Of a stretch of 58,035 nucleotides of DNA, positions 41,097 through 48,353 are shown piece after piece. The stretch spans positions 1-58,035 of the forward strand of contig NZ_JAIVFS010000051.1 of the NCBI RefSeq assembly GCF_020829645.1. Direction: 5' to 3'. Under the pieces are notes generated by a model that saw only the letters and a program-made list of their open reading frames with translations, had not been told where the DNA came from and searched no databases. The DNA is from Nostoc mirabile CHAB5784. GTDB lineage: Bacteria; Cyanobacteriota; Cyanobacteriia; Cyanobacteriales; Nostocaceae. Each line of letters begins with the position of its first letter. Position 1 is the first letter of the stretch. Made by a program: the position numbers and the translations under genes.

Positions 41097-41450
41097 ATGC
41101 TCAACTCGAATGAAGTTGAACTGATGCAAGAAGTAATGCGATCTCTTGCGCTTGAGTATAACTGGCTTGACGTGCTTGAGAAAGAAAAACCAATCATCAC
41201 CCTGGCGCAAGCTGAGAACTACTCAGGGTTATACTTAACAAAATCTGGATTGCAGTTCAAAGTAGTGAGCCAAGATGAGAATTTGTTTATACAATCTGGA
41301 CAGCAGCCGCCGTTACAGTTTTTTCCGACATCAGAACTAGAATTCTTTGCTAAAGCAGTAAATACGAGTATTTGCTTTGAAAGAGATGACACAGGCAATA
41401 TCACCGCAATGACTTTAAGTCAAGCAGGTGTCACAAGTTTAAGACAATAA
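41097..41450 (+). CDS. DUF3471-like C-terminal fragment (beta-lactamase-related hydrolase)
   Basis: About 117 aa. The second half (YSGLYLTKSGLQFKVVSQDE ... LFIQSGQQPPLQFFPTSELE ... ITAMTLSQAG) matches the DUF3471 beta-rich domain that usually follows a serine beta-lactamase/penicillin-binding domain. The catalytic domain is absent: upstream is a family C element. It is therefore probably a truncated gene, although the remaining frame is intact from ATG 41097. Expression is unproven. Confidence 0.55.
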   Translation: MLNSNEVELMQEVMRSLALEYNWLDVLEKEKPIITLAQAENYSGLYLTKSGLQFKVVSQDENLFIQSGQQPPLQFFPTSELEFFAKAVNTSICFERDDTGNITAMTLSQAGVTSLRQ

Positions 41451-41580
41451 GCGGATAAACAGATTAAAGCAGAGAGACAGGGGTAAAAAAAGCAAGCGCA
41501 GCCCAACCTACCAATATTCTTAAGAAAGTAGTATTACATTGGGTTGCGATCGCAATAAGCTTAGAAGGATTGAATTTACC

Positions 41581-43101
41581 TTAACAGTGTTGTTGTTTTT
41601 TGAATAGTGACAACAGCAAACACATAAGTCCCATTACTACCAATGACACTGAAGAAGCAGATTCTGAGACAGGCTGAGGGTTTTGCAGAGGCTGATAATT
41701 GATGAAATTTTCTTGAATTGGGCTGAGTGATGCCAAAAGTTGCTCAATATCGCTAGATATATCAGTATTATTACCAACACTTTTAGAAGAGATGAGGCGG
41801 TTAAAGGTTTGGCTACTCGATTCATCAAAATCTCCTGTGAACCCAAGAAAATTTTGACCTATTTTACCTATAAGAGAGTCAATCAGATTGTTAACATCAG
41901 TCTTGATCCCTAGTGGGGATAACTTTAAACTGCTGAGATTATTGACGTTTCCAATCGTTGTATTGTCAGTATTCGTTAACCAATTGCCATTACCAATAAT
42001 TTCATTTCCACTGGTAAAAACCCAGTTACCATTACCAATAATTGTGTTATCAGTACCGAAGTCCCAATTGCCGTTTCCAATGGTTGCGTTGTCACTGCCG
42101 AAGTGCCAATTCCCATTACCTAATGTTGCATTATTACTTCCGTCGTCCCAATACCAGTTGCCGTTACCAAGGGTTGTGTTACCCTTTCCAAATAGCCAGT
42201 TGCCATTACCGATGGTTGTGTTGTCATTATTAAAGTTCCAGTTACCATTCCCAATGGTTGCACTGTTACTGCCATAATCCGAGTTAAAATTACCAATAGT
42301 TGCGTTATTACTACCAAAGTTCCTGTTACCATTACCAACCGGTGCGTTGCCCTCATTAAAGGTTTGGCTACCAGGATTAGATGTATTCCCACCGTTACTA
42401 AAGGGTATGTTGTTACCAAGGACTTCTTTCAACGGATCGAAAGGCGATTGTTGAAGCAGAGTTCCAGCACCTGCAAATGGATTACCACCGCCTGCAAATG
42501 GGTTTGCACCACCTGCGATCGGATTACCACCGCCTGCAAAGGGGTTTGCACCACCTGCGATCGGATTACCACCGCCTGCAAAGGGGTTTGCACCACCTGC
42601 GATCGGATTACCACCGCCTGCAAAGGGGTTTGCACCGCCTGCAAATGGGTTTGCACCGCCTGCAAATGGGTTTGCACCGCCTGCAAATGGGTTTGCACCA
42701 CCTGCAAATGGGTTTGCACCGCCTGCAAATGGGTTTGCACCACCTGCAAATGGGTTTGCACCACCTGCAAAGGGGTTTCCACCGCCTGCAATCGGGTTAC
42801 TACCTCCTGCCAATGTGTTGTCAATATCCTTGAAAAAGTTATCACCCAAAATTAACTTTAATCGATCAAAGATTAATTGCTGAAGCTGACTGCCACCATA
42901 GCCTGCAAACGGGTTAATACCGCCACCTGGAATGGGATTGTTACCGTTACCTAATAACAGATTGCTACCACCCGTCAACAGGCTACCTTCAGCAGACAAA
43001 TTGCCATTGTCAGCAAAGGAACTAACGCTGTTAGGTCTACCTGCATTTAAGGGATTAACTCCACCATTAAGGGGATTGACAGCAGACTCTTCCATTGGCA
43101 C
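41581..43101 (-). CDS. Gly/Asn/Pro-rich repeat protein with C-terminal membrane anchor
   Basis: 506 aa. Residues about 100-210 are six-residue NPFAGG/NPIAGG repeats, encoded by 18-bp DNA repeats. About 250-380 consists of N-rich units of 14-15 residues (NATIGNGNWNFG, DNTTIGNGNW) that suggest a beta-solenoid. The C-terminus has a hydrophobic helix and basic tail (SLVVMGLMCLLLSLFKKQQ) preceded by PVSESASS. This resembles a PEP-CTERM-type sorting signal in layout, without the PEP. No N-terminal signal peptide is visible. The start is GTG 43101 or ATG 43095; AGGAG lies just upstream. Family unknown; the neighbour at 43454 is a paralog in its repeats. Confidence 0.7.
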   Translation of the reverse strand: MPMEESAVNPLNGGVNPLNAGRPNSVSSFADNGNLSAEGSLLTGGSNLLLGNGNNPIPGGGINPFAGYGGSQLQQLIFDRLKLILGDNFFKDIDNTLAGGSNPIAGGGNPFAGGANPFAGGANPFAGGANPFAGGANPFAGGANPFAGGANPFAGGANPFAGGGNPIAGGANPFAGGGNPIAGGANPFAGGGNPIAGGANPFAGGGNPFAGAGTLLQQSPFDPLKEVLGNNIPFSNGGNTSNPGSQTFNEGNAPVGNGNRNFGSNNATIGNFNSDYGSNSATIGNGNWNFNNDNTTIGNGNWLFGKGNTTLGNGNWYWDDGSNNATLGNGNWHFGSDNATIGNGNWDFGTDNTIIGNGNWVFTSGNEIIGNGNWLTNTDNTTIGNVNNLSSLKLSPLGIKTDVNNLIDSLIGKIGQNFLGFTGDFDESSSQTFNRLISSKSVGNNTDISSDIEQLLASLSPIQENFINYQPLQNPQPVSESASSVSLVVMGLMCLLLSLFKKQQHC

Positions 43102-43453
43102 TAATTCTCCTATTTTTAGTTAAAAATTATGGGGTCTTCAGTACCTCTTATACCAATTATTTATAGATTTGCTCAACCCAAAATCTCTTTAAAATAAAGG
43201 CTTTAATCATTTTACTGTCAAACTAACAGAAAATATTTCTTAAATACTTGCCTGTAAAGAGTTCCAGGGCGTAAAATAGCAAACTAGTACAATAAGGCAG
43301 AAGGCACATCACCGATAATACACGTTTTTCAGCTTTATCGAATGATATGTTTATTTGCGCCAAGCTGTACTAGCATACTATGTACTGAAGTAATTGTTGT
43401 TCTCTTCTATTTCTGTGCTGATTTTCGCAAGAATTCTATTAAGCAAACGGGAT
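43102..43453. other. spacer between the two repeat proteins
   Basis: This holds the upstream region of the 41581 gene (AGGAG at about 43110). No gene, hairpin or repeat stands out. Confidence 0.5.
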
Positions 43454-44386
43454 TTATTGACCGCCAAATGGTAGAGTTTGACCACCACCAAATGGGGGTG
43501 TTTGTCCACCACCACCAAATGGGGAGGTTTGTCCATCACCACCAAATGGGGGTGTTTGTCCACCACCACCAAATGGAGAGGTTTGTCCTTGTCCGCCACC
43601 AAATGGGGTTTGTCCACCACCCAGTTCCTTGTCAAGCCTTGAGCCAACTAGCTTGTCAATAGTATCTCTCAAACTGAACCCGTCCGGTATTTCAGTTGTG
43701 CTAATACCATAGGTCTGGCTACTAGCACCAGTCAAAGGGTCGCTGCCACTACCTTGGTTACCAGCGCCTGCGGATGGGCTACCACCACCTGCGAATGGGT
43801 TACCAGCGCCTGCGGATGGGCTACCACCGCCTGCGAATGGGTTACCACCGCCTGCGGATGGGCTACCACCACCTGCGAATGGGTTACCACCACCTGCGGA
43901 TGGGCTACCACCACCTGCGAATGGGTTACCACCACCTGCGGATGGGCTACCACCACCTGCGAATGGGTTACCACCACCTGCGGATGGGCTACCACCACCT
44001 GCGAATGGGTTACCACCGCCTGCGGATGGGCTACCACCACCTGCGAATGGGTTACCACCGCCTGCGGATGGGCTACCACCGCCTGCGGATGGGTTACCAG
44101 CCGCCGCGGATGGGTTTACACCGCCTGCAAAGATATTCCAGAAGTTGTCACCAGCGAAAGGATTACCACCATAGGGTAAATCAGGCTGACTGCCACCGCC
44201 ACCAGCACCGCCACCACCCCCAAATGGGCTACCGCCACCTTCTCCATCACCAACACCACTGAATATGTTGGGGAGGTCTTTCTCAGGGACAACTTCAACC
44301 AAGCGACCGAAGGGTGAATCTCTAAGCGGATTGTTTCCACTAGTAGAGGAGTTGCTGCTACCACTATTGCTTGAATTTTCTGCCAT
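43454..44386 (-). CDS. Gly/Pro/Ser-rich repeat protein
   Basis: About 310 aa from ATG 44386 (MAENSSNSGSSNSS), which follows GGATTAATTCTA. The centre is about eight repeats of GGGSPSAGGGNPFA (14 residues, 42 bp). The ends have related GGGQTPPFGG units. A non-repeated segment (GFSLRDTIDKLVGSRLDKEL) precedes the C-terminal repeats, and DSPFGRLVEVVPEKDLPNIF is near the N-terminus. It is low-complexity, with no signal peptide or membrane segment. The frame is kept intact across the repeats, which supports selection. An upstream start at 44449 is possible but less likely. Function unknown. Confidence 0.65.
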   Translation of the reverse strand: MAENSSNSGSSNSSTSGNNPLRDSPFGRLVEVVPEKDLPNIFSGVGDGEGGGSPFGGGGGAGGGGSQPDLPYGGNPFAGDNFWNIFAGGVNPSAAAGNPSAGGGSPSAGGGNPFAGGGSPSAGGGNPFAGGGSPSAGGGNPFAGGGSPSAGGGNPFAGGGSPSAGGGNPFAGGGSPSAGGGNPFAGGGSPSAGAGNPFAGGGSPSAGAGNQGSGSDPLTGASSQTYGISTTEIPDGFSLRDTIDKLVGSRLDKELGGGQTPFGGGQGQTSPFGGGGQTPPFGGDGQTSPFGGGGQTPPFGGGQTLPFGGQ

Positions 44387-44847
44387 TAGAATTAATCCTC
44401 TTATTGTTTTGATAAAAATCTTGCTAGCATCGCAACATAAAATAGACAAAAATTAAGTCTGTTGTGTGACTTTTTTGTTGTCTTTTTGTTAGCAGAAGTA
44501 GTTAGTAGCTATTAGATTTTTTTTGCTTATCTTTGTTAAGTGTAGATAATCAATTTTTAATCCATTGCTACTTACACTCACAATGTATATGATTTAATTT
44601 TGAAGGGCAATGCAAAATATTTTGATATATTTATCAAACTTGTAGATATTTTTAGACAATAATTTAAAAAACTTAGCTGAGATGTTTGTCGAATAAAATT
44701 AGATTTTGGTTAAATATTATATTACAATGAACAATCTTTTGATAAATTTGCCAAATTTTTAGATATTTAATTAATCTGCCTTTATCCTGGGTTATATCAC
44801 TTTTACCCGACGTTATACCACGAGACTGATAACAATAAATAGCACGA
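44387..44847. other. A/T-rich intergenic region
   Basis: I see no gene. A 63-codon minus-strand frame at 44673-44864 has no ribosome-binding site and looks like chance. Two similar blocks (GAATATTTTGATATATTTATCA and CAATCTTTTGATAAATTTGCCA types, each followed by AGATATTT) suggest a small duplication. Confidence 0.5.
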
Positions 44848-45190
44848 TTACTGGCACTCTGCAATACGTTGCATCATATTAGCACTACTACGAAGTGCAG
44901 CAAAAAAAGGTTCAGGTGAAGGGATTATATCAGGTTCGGTTGATTGCTTATTAAACCCGAAGAACCCCAAAGAGCCAAAGCTATGCTTTGTCTGCCCTCC
45001 TGCTTGCGGGGAGGGGTTGGGAGTGGTATGGGTAATTTGGCGGACATGATATTACTTCAGATAAATCAGCAAATTCAATCCCGGAATTGTGCGAGAAAGT
45101 GTTCACAAAACGAGAGTGATGTAAATTAAACCCAAACTCCATTGATACCAAGCAAGTGCAGAGATGATGCCAGGTAGATGTTCGTCTCAC
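44848..45190 (-). pseudogene. gene fragment of unknown family split by a family A MITE
   Basis: On the minus strand the frame reads ... FVNTFSHNSGIEFADLSEV up to the element at 45051. It continues after the element as IPSPEPFFAALRSSANMMQR, IAECQ and a stop at 44848-44850. Deleting the element and one target copy joins the two parts exactly in frame (GTA-ATC). I do not recognise the protein. The 5' end near 45190 is unclear and may itself be frameshifted or continue from the 45187-45474 gene. Confidence 0.65.
44928..45051. mobile_element. MITE family A, copy 4
   Basis: TATCAGGTTCG ... CGGACATGATA, 124 bp, with TTA at 44925-44927 and 45052-45054. It is in the opposite orientation to the others and interrupts a coding frame. 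Confidence 0.88.
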
Positions 45191-45474
45191 AGACGGATGT
45201 CGTTAAATCCTAATTTAACTAGGTTGTTGAGACTAAAATCATAGTAGTTGAGCCAGTTCCAACTGCGATCGCACAACAGAGGCATGTATCGTTCCCGAAA
45301 TGTTTGATTCCTTGGTATGACTGGCAAACGTCCAATCAATAGTCGTAACTGGCGAAATGTGCCGTCTTCTGTGAAGTAAGAAACGTCCATTAAATCGTGA
45401 TAACGACCTTGTTGGTAAAGTCGGATCAATAAAGCCACCGGCACGGGGACAATAATTATTAAAAGACACCCCAA
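45187..45474 (-). CDS. small hypothetical membrane-anchored protein
   Basis: 95 or more aa. It starts with a hydrophobic segment (CLLIIIVPVPVALLIRLY) and continues with a soluble part (YHDLMDVSYFTEDGTFRQLR ... SWNWLNYYDFSLNNLVKLGF). No ATG starts it; TTG 45474 is in frame and the frame is open further upstream (NFKQTQWLTLG), so the 5' end may be truncated. It adjoins the split gene fragment at 44848-45190 and could be part of the same decayed gene. Family not recognised. Confidence 0.4.
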   Translation of the reverse strand: MGCLLIIIVPVPVALLIRLYQQGRYHDLMDVSYFTEDGTFRQLRLLIGRLPVIPRNQTFRERYMPLLCDRSWNWLNYYDFSLNNLVKLGFNDIRL

Positions 45475-45627
45475 TGTCAGCCATTGAGTTTGTTTAAAAT
45501 TAGCTTTTTCAAAAAAAATACTGCCCTGAAAATTGCTTGGTTGCTTAAATTTAGCAGCGCAGAGGAGCGCAGAGAAACCCCTCTGCGTACCTTTGCGTTT
45601 AAAAAATAAATTATGGAAATTGTTCGA

Positions 45628-46635
45628 TCATTCGTCGCTAATCAGTAGAACAATTTTACCTGTCAGAGAACCGCTTTCAATTAGTTGGTGTGCCTTAGCC
45701 GCTTCTTTTAAAGGAAACTTGTGGCTAACATGGATTTTTAATTTGCTTTCATCGATCCAGGTGGCACATTGTTCGAGAATTTCTGCATGGTGCTGGAGGT
45801 TTTCTTCTAATCCTAGCAACGCTGGTGTGAGCATTAATTCTAAACCAATGCGGAGATTGCGTTGTCTAGCAGTTTTCCAAACAGTGTTGGCATCTGGTTC
45901 GAGAATCGTCACAATATCACCATAGACTCGCACTGCGGGGAAGGTTTTGTGAAAGGTTTCGCCGCCTACGGTATCAAAAGCCAAGTCTACGCCTTCGCCG
46001 TTAGTCCAATCTAATGCTGCTTGTACAAAGTCTGTTTGTTTGTAAAGAATTACATGATCGGCACTTAGTTGTTTGACAAAATCAGCTTTTTCCTGAGAAC
46101 CCACTGTGGTGGAAACAGTAGCACCTTTAAGTTTCGCCAATTGAATTGCTACATGCCCGACACCACCAGCACCCGCATGAATCAAAACCCGTTCCCCAGG
46201 TTCCAATCGTCCCCGTTCGTATAAAGCTTCCCAGGCGGTGATTAACACTAAAGGCGCTGCTGCGGCTTCGGCAAAGGAGATAGACGCGGGTTTACGTGCT
46301 ACAAACCGCTCATCCACAACGGTATATTCAGCATAATTACCTTGGTGTGCGCCCAATCCACCATAGCAAAAATATACTTCATCGCCTGGGCGAAAACGCT
46401 GAACACTAGCACCCACCGTTTCGACTATACCAGCACCATCACATCCTAAAATTGTCGGCGTGCGATCGGGATAGAAAGTGCCTCGGTTACGAAGTTTAGT
46501 GTCAATGGGGTTAATGCCAGCAGCCACCAAACGCACTAAAAGTTCAGTATTCCCTACAGGAATAGCAGGGTTTGGCACTTCCTGTAGTTGCAGAACTTCG
46601 GGACTGCCAGATGCTGTCATCAAGACTGCTTTCAC
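45628..46635 (-). CDS. zinc-type alcohol dehydrogenase/quinone oxidoreductase (MDR family)
   Basis: 335 aa with the medium-chain dehydrogenase/reductase layout: GroES-like N-terminal domain (AAGINPIDTKLRNRG, LGCDGAGIVETVG), Rossmann domain with GAGGVGHVAIQLAK, and C-terminal return to the GroES-like fold (EAAKAHQLIESGSLTGKIVL). The catalytic and structural zinc cysteines of alcohol dehydrogenases are absent, so it is probably an NADPH-dependent quinone or enone reductase. AGGAGGAAAG precedes ATG 46635. Monocistronic. Confidence 0.9.
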   Translation of the reverse strand: MKAVLMTASGSPEVLQLQEVPNPAIPVGNTELLVRLVAAGINPIDTKLRNRGTFYPDRTPTILGCDGAGIVETVGASVQRFRPGDEVYFCYGGLGAHQGNYAEYTVVDERFVARKPASISFAEAAAAPLVLITAWEALYERGRLEPGERVLIHAGAGGVGHVAIQLAKLKGATVSTTVGSQEKADFVKQLSADHVILYKQTDFVQAALDWTNGEGVDLAFDTVGGETFHKTFPAVRVYGDIVTILEPDANTVWKTARQRNLRIGLELMLTPALLGLEENLQHHAEILEQCATWIDESKLKIHVSHKFPLKEAAKAHQLIESGSLTGKIVLLISDE

Positions 46636-46830
46636 AACTCTTTCCTCCTGGCTTTAGATGCACGTTCTTATGCAACTTTAGCGCAATAGGGTGGACACAA
46701 AGTTATGTTTGAGGGAAAACTGCGATCGCCGAATAGCCCGCACAACTCTTGGAGACGCTGCGCGTAGCAAGATCCCCGAAGTGGTACGACAAAGCTCAGT
46801 GACCATCGTAGACATCGCGTTCAGGTTATA

Positions 46831-46858
46831 ATTAGTGTACATTTAAATGTACACTAAT
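46831..46858. promoter_or_regulatory. 28-bp perfect palindrome, probable toxin-antitoxin operator
   Basis: ATTAGTGTACATTT (46831-46844) is followed directly by its exact inverse. It ends four bases before the antitoxin ATG. Phd/YefM antitoxins bind palindromes at their own promoter, so this is the likely autoregulatory site. The core GTACATTTAAATGTAC is self-complementary. Confidence 0.8.
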
Positions 46859-46862
46859 TTAT

Positions 46863-47126
46863 ATGCCAAAGTACCTAACCATTACGGAAGCTCGACGACA
46901 ACTATTAGAGTTGCCGAATGAGTTGAAAGATGAGCCAGTGATCATCACCAAGCATGGTAAGCCAGTAATGGCAGCACTTAGCTTTGAACAATTTGAATCT
47001 TTGTTAGAAACCCTGGCAATCTTATCCGATCGGGAGTTTGCCCATCAGCTACAGGAGAGTATAAGCCAAGGGGAACGGGAAGAAACCATTAGCTGGAAGG
47101 AAGCAAAAGCCCAACTTGGACTCTGA
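46863..47126 (+). CDS. type II antitoxin, Phd/YefM family
   Basis: 87 aa. The N-terminal half is the Phd/YefM fold (YLTITEARRQLLELPNELKD, then VIITKHGKPVMAALSFEQFE); the C-terminal half is an acidic tail (QESISQGEREETISWKEAKA) that would wrap the toxin. It neutralises the RelE-like toxin encoded next and represses the operon through the upstream palindrome. ATG 46863 lies immediately after that palindrome, leaving almost no 5' untranslated room for a ribosome-binding site. The stop overlaps the toxin start by 11 bases. Confidence 0.9.
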   Translation: MPKYLTITEARRQLLELPNELKDEPVIITKHGKPVMAALSFEQFESLLETLAILSDREFAHQLQESISQGEREETISWKEAKAQLGL

Positions 47127-47451
47127 TATACCACAACCCGTTAACACAGAGTATGAAATTGAACTGACACCACTAGCTTTAGAAATGTTGGCTGGTGTTA
47201 AAGATCAGCGTCATCAGAAATCTTTGAGCGACAGAATCGACAAACTCAAGATAGATCCAGAAAAGCAGGGAAAACCTCTAATTGACAAGCTTAAGGGATA
47301 TCGCAGTGTCAGGGCTATCGGTCAACGCTACAGAATTATTTATAAAGTAGAACTAGAGAAAGTGGTGGTTTTAGTGGTTGGGGTGGGACTACGGAAAGAG
47401 GGTGACAAAGGGGACATTTATACACTCTTGCAGAAATTGTTAGAGGAATGA
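47116..47451 (+). CDS. RelE/ParE-type toxin
   Basis: About 111 aa. The features are ELTPLALEMLAGVKDQRHQK, PEKQGKPLIDKLKGYRSVRA and GQRYRIIYKVELEKVVVLVV, the strand order of RelE-superfamily mRNA interferases. The frame has no early ATG. TTG 47116, inside the antitoxin tail, is the likely start (translation coupling). The catalytic type (RelE versus ParE) cannot be decided by eye. It forms an operon with the antitoxin. Confidence 0.88.
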   Translation: MDSDIPQPVNTEYEIELTPLALEMLAGVKDQRHQKSLSDRIDKLKIDPEKQGKPLIDKLKGYRSVRAIGQRYRIIYKVELEKVVVLVVGVGLRKEGDKGDIYTLLQKLLEE

Positions 47452-47771
47452 GTAATGTATGACGATAAGCTTCTTTGCATATAAGCACTTGTAGAAAAGT
47501 GGTTTCGGATTTGAACCGCGTCCCTTGCGCGTCTCGCAGCGAAGGGCGATCGCACTTTTGATTAGCAAATTATACAAGGGTCGATTACTTTTGGTAATGT
47601 TATTTGTATCCCCAAGATTAGTAATTTGGGGAATTCTGCATACTTACTCGTCGGTGAACTGACGCAATCTAACAAATACTATTTACATTGAAGTATTATA
47701 TGTTACTTTGATAAAATATTTATGTTCACCAAAGGAGTCTAAGTAAAATTGTTTAAGAGTAAGAGGAATTT
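47452..47771. other. spacer between the toxin and the ATPase unit
   Basis: It contains a short palindrome (GCGTCCCTTGCGCGTCTCGC near 47519) and otherwise nothing recognisable. It separates the toxin-antitoxin operon from the next two genes by 320 bp, so they are probably independent transcripts. Confidence 0.5.
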
Positions 47772-48350
47772 ATGACTAAACTCTCCATAGAGCAAATGCT
47801 TTACTTGCTTTACACAGTCGCCTACTCAAATGAGGGTACGGTAACTCAAGGTACTGTCAAAGAGCATTTGTCTAAAGAACTCAAAAAAAATGCTGATGGT
47901 ATATATAACACTCTATATCAGCAAAATTTACTAGAATCTCCCAAGAGAAGGCGGATTTCAGTCACAGAAGAGGGCAGGAAAGCGCTTGTCGCTAATCTAC
48001 AAACTACAGACTACGAATTCGACTCTTCAAAAGGGCAAAAAGTTCTAAACACTCTTCTGCATTGCCTGAAGCTGACATCGTTGAAAGACTATGTTTCTTC
48101 TGTACCTATCGAAGATATGGACTTTGACACATTCGTAGAAAAGTTTAAAGAACTATACTTTGCAGAAAGAAAGCAACAGGAATTGCGTGGCGTTGTTGCT
48201 ATTTACAGTCGAGATATTGGTCTGAAATTTAGGGATAATCACCCGATTTCTCAATCTACATTGGACAACTACTTCAATACACTTAAATTAACTGGCAAAG
48301 TTTTTGCTGTTACCGAAAAAGAAGAAGAAATAATTCAGTGGGTGGAGTAA
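47772..48350 (+). CDS. winged-helix-like protein, partner of the downstream ATPase
   Basis: 192 aa. Residues 1 to about 75 look like a winged helix-turn-helix: LSIEQMLYLLYTVAYSNEGT, then VKEHLSKELKKNADGIYNTL and RRRISVTEEGRKAL as the wing. The rest is helical with a second possible helix-turn-helix near the end (ISQSTLDNYFNTLKLTGKVF). I do not recognise a named family. AGAGGAATTT precedes ATG 47772. The next gene starts four bases after its stop, so the two are one operon and probably one functional unit. Confidence 0.7.
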   Translation: MTKLSIEQMLYLLYTVAYSNEGTVTQGTVKEHLSKELKKNADGIYNTLYQQNLLESPKRRRISVTEEGRKALVANLQTTDYEFDSSKGQKVLNTLLHCLKLTSLKDYVSSVPIEDMDFDTFVEKFKELYFAERKQQELRGVVAIYSRDIGLKFRDNHPISQSTLDNYFNTLKLTGKVFAVTEKEEEIIQWVE

Positions 48351-48353
48351 ATA

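Noticed and set aside
42364..44262. Several plus-strand frames opposite the Gly-rich genes
   Set aside because: They are mirror images of the repeats in the minus-strand genes, lack ribosome-binding sites and have odd His/Arg/Trp/Cys compositions.
44673..44864. 63-codon minus-strand frame
   Set aside because: A/T-rich, no ribosome-binding site, and it overlaps the end of the split gene in a different frame.
47495..47530. tRNA-like TTCAAAT loop on the minus strand
   Set aside because: Only three of five T-stem pairs form and no acceptor, D or anticodon arms can be assembled around it.
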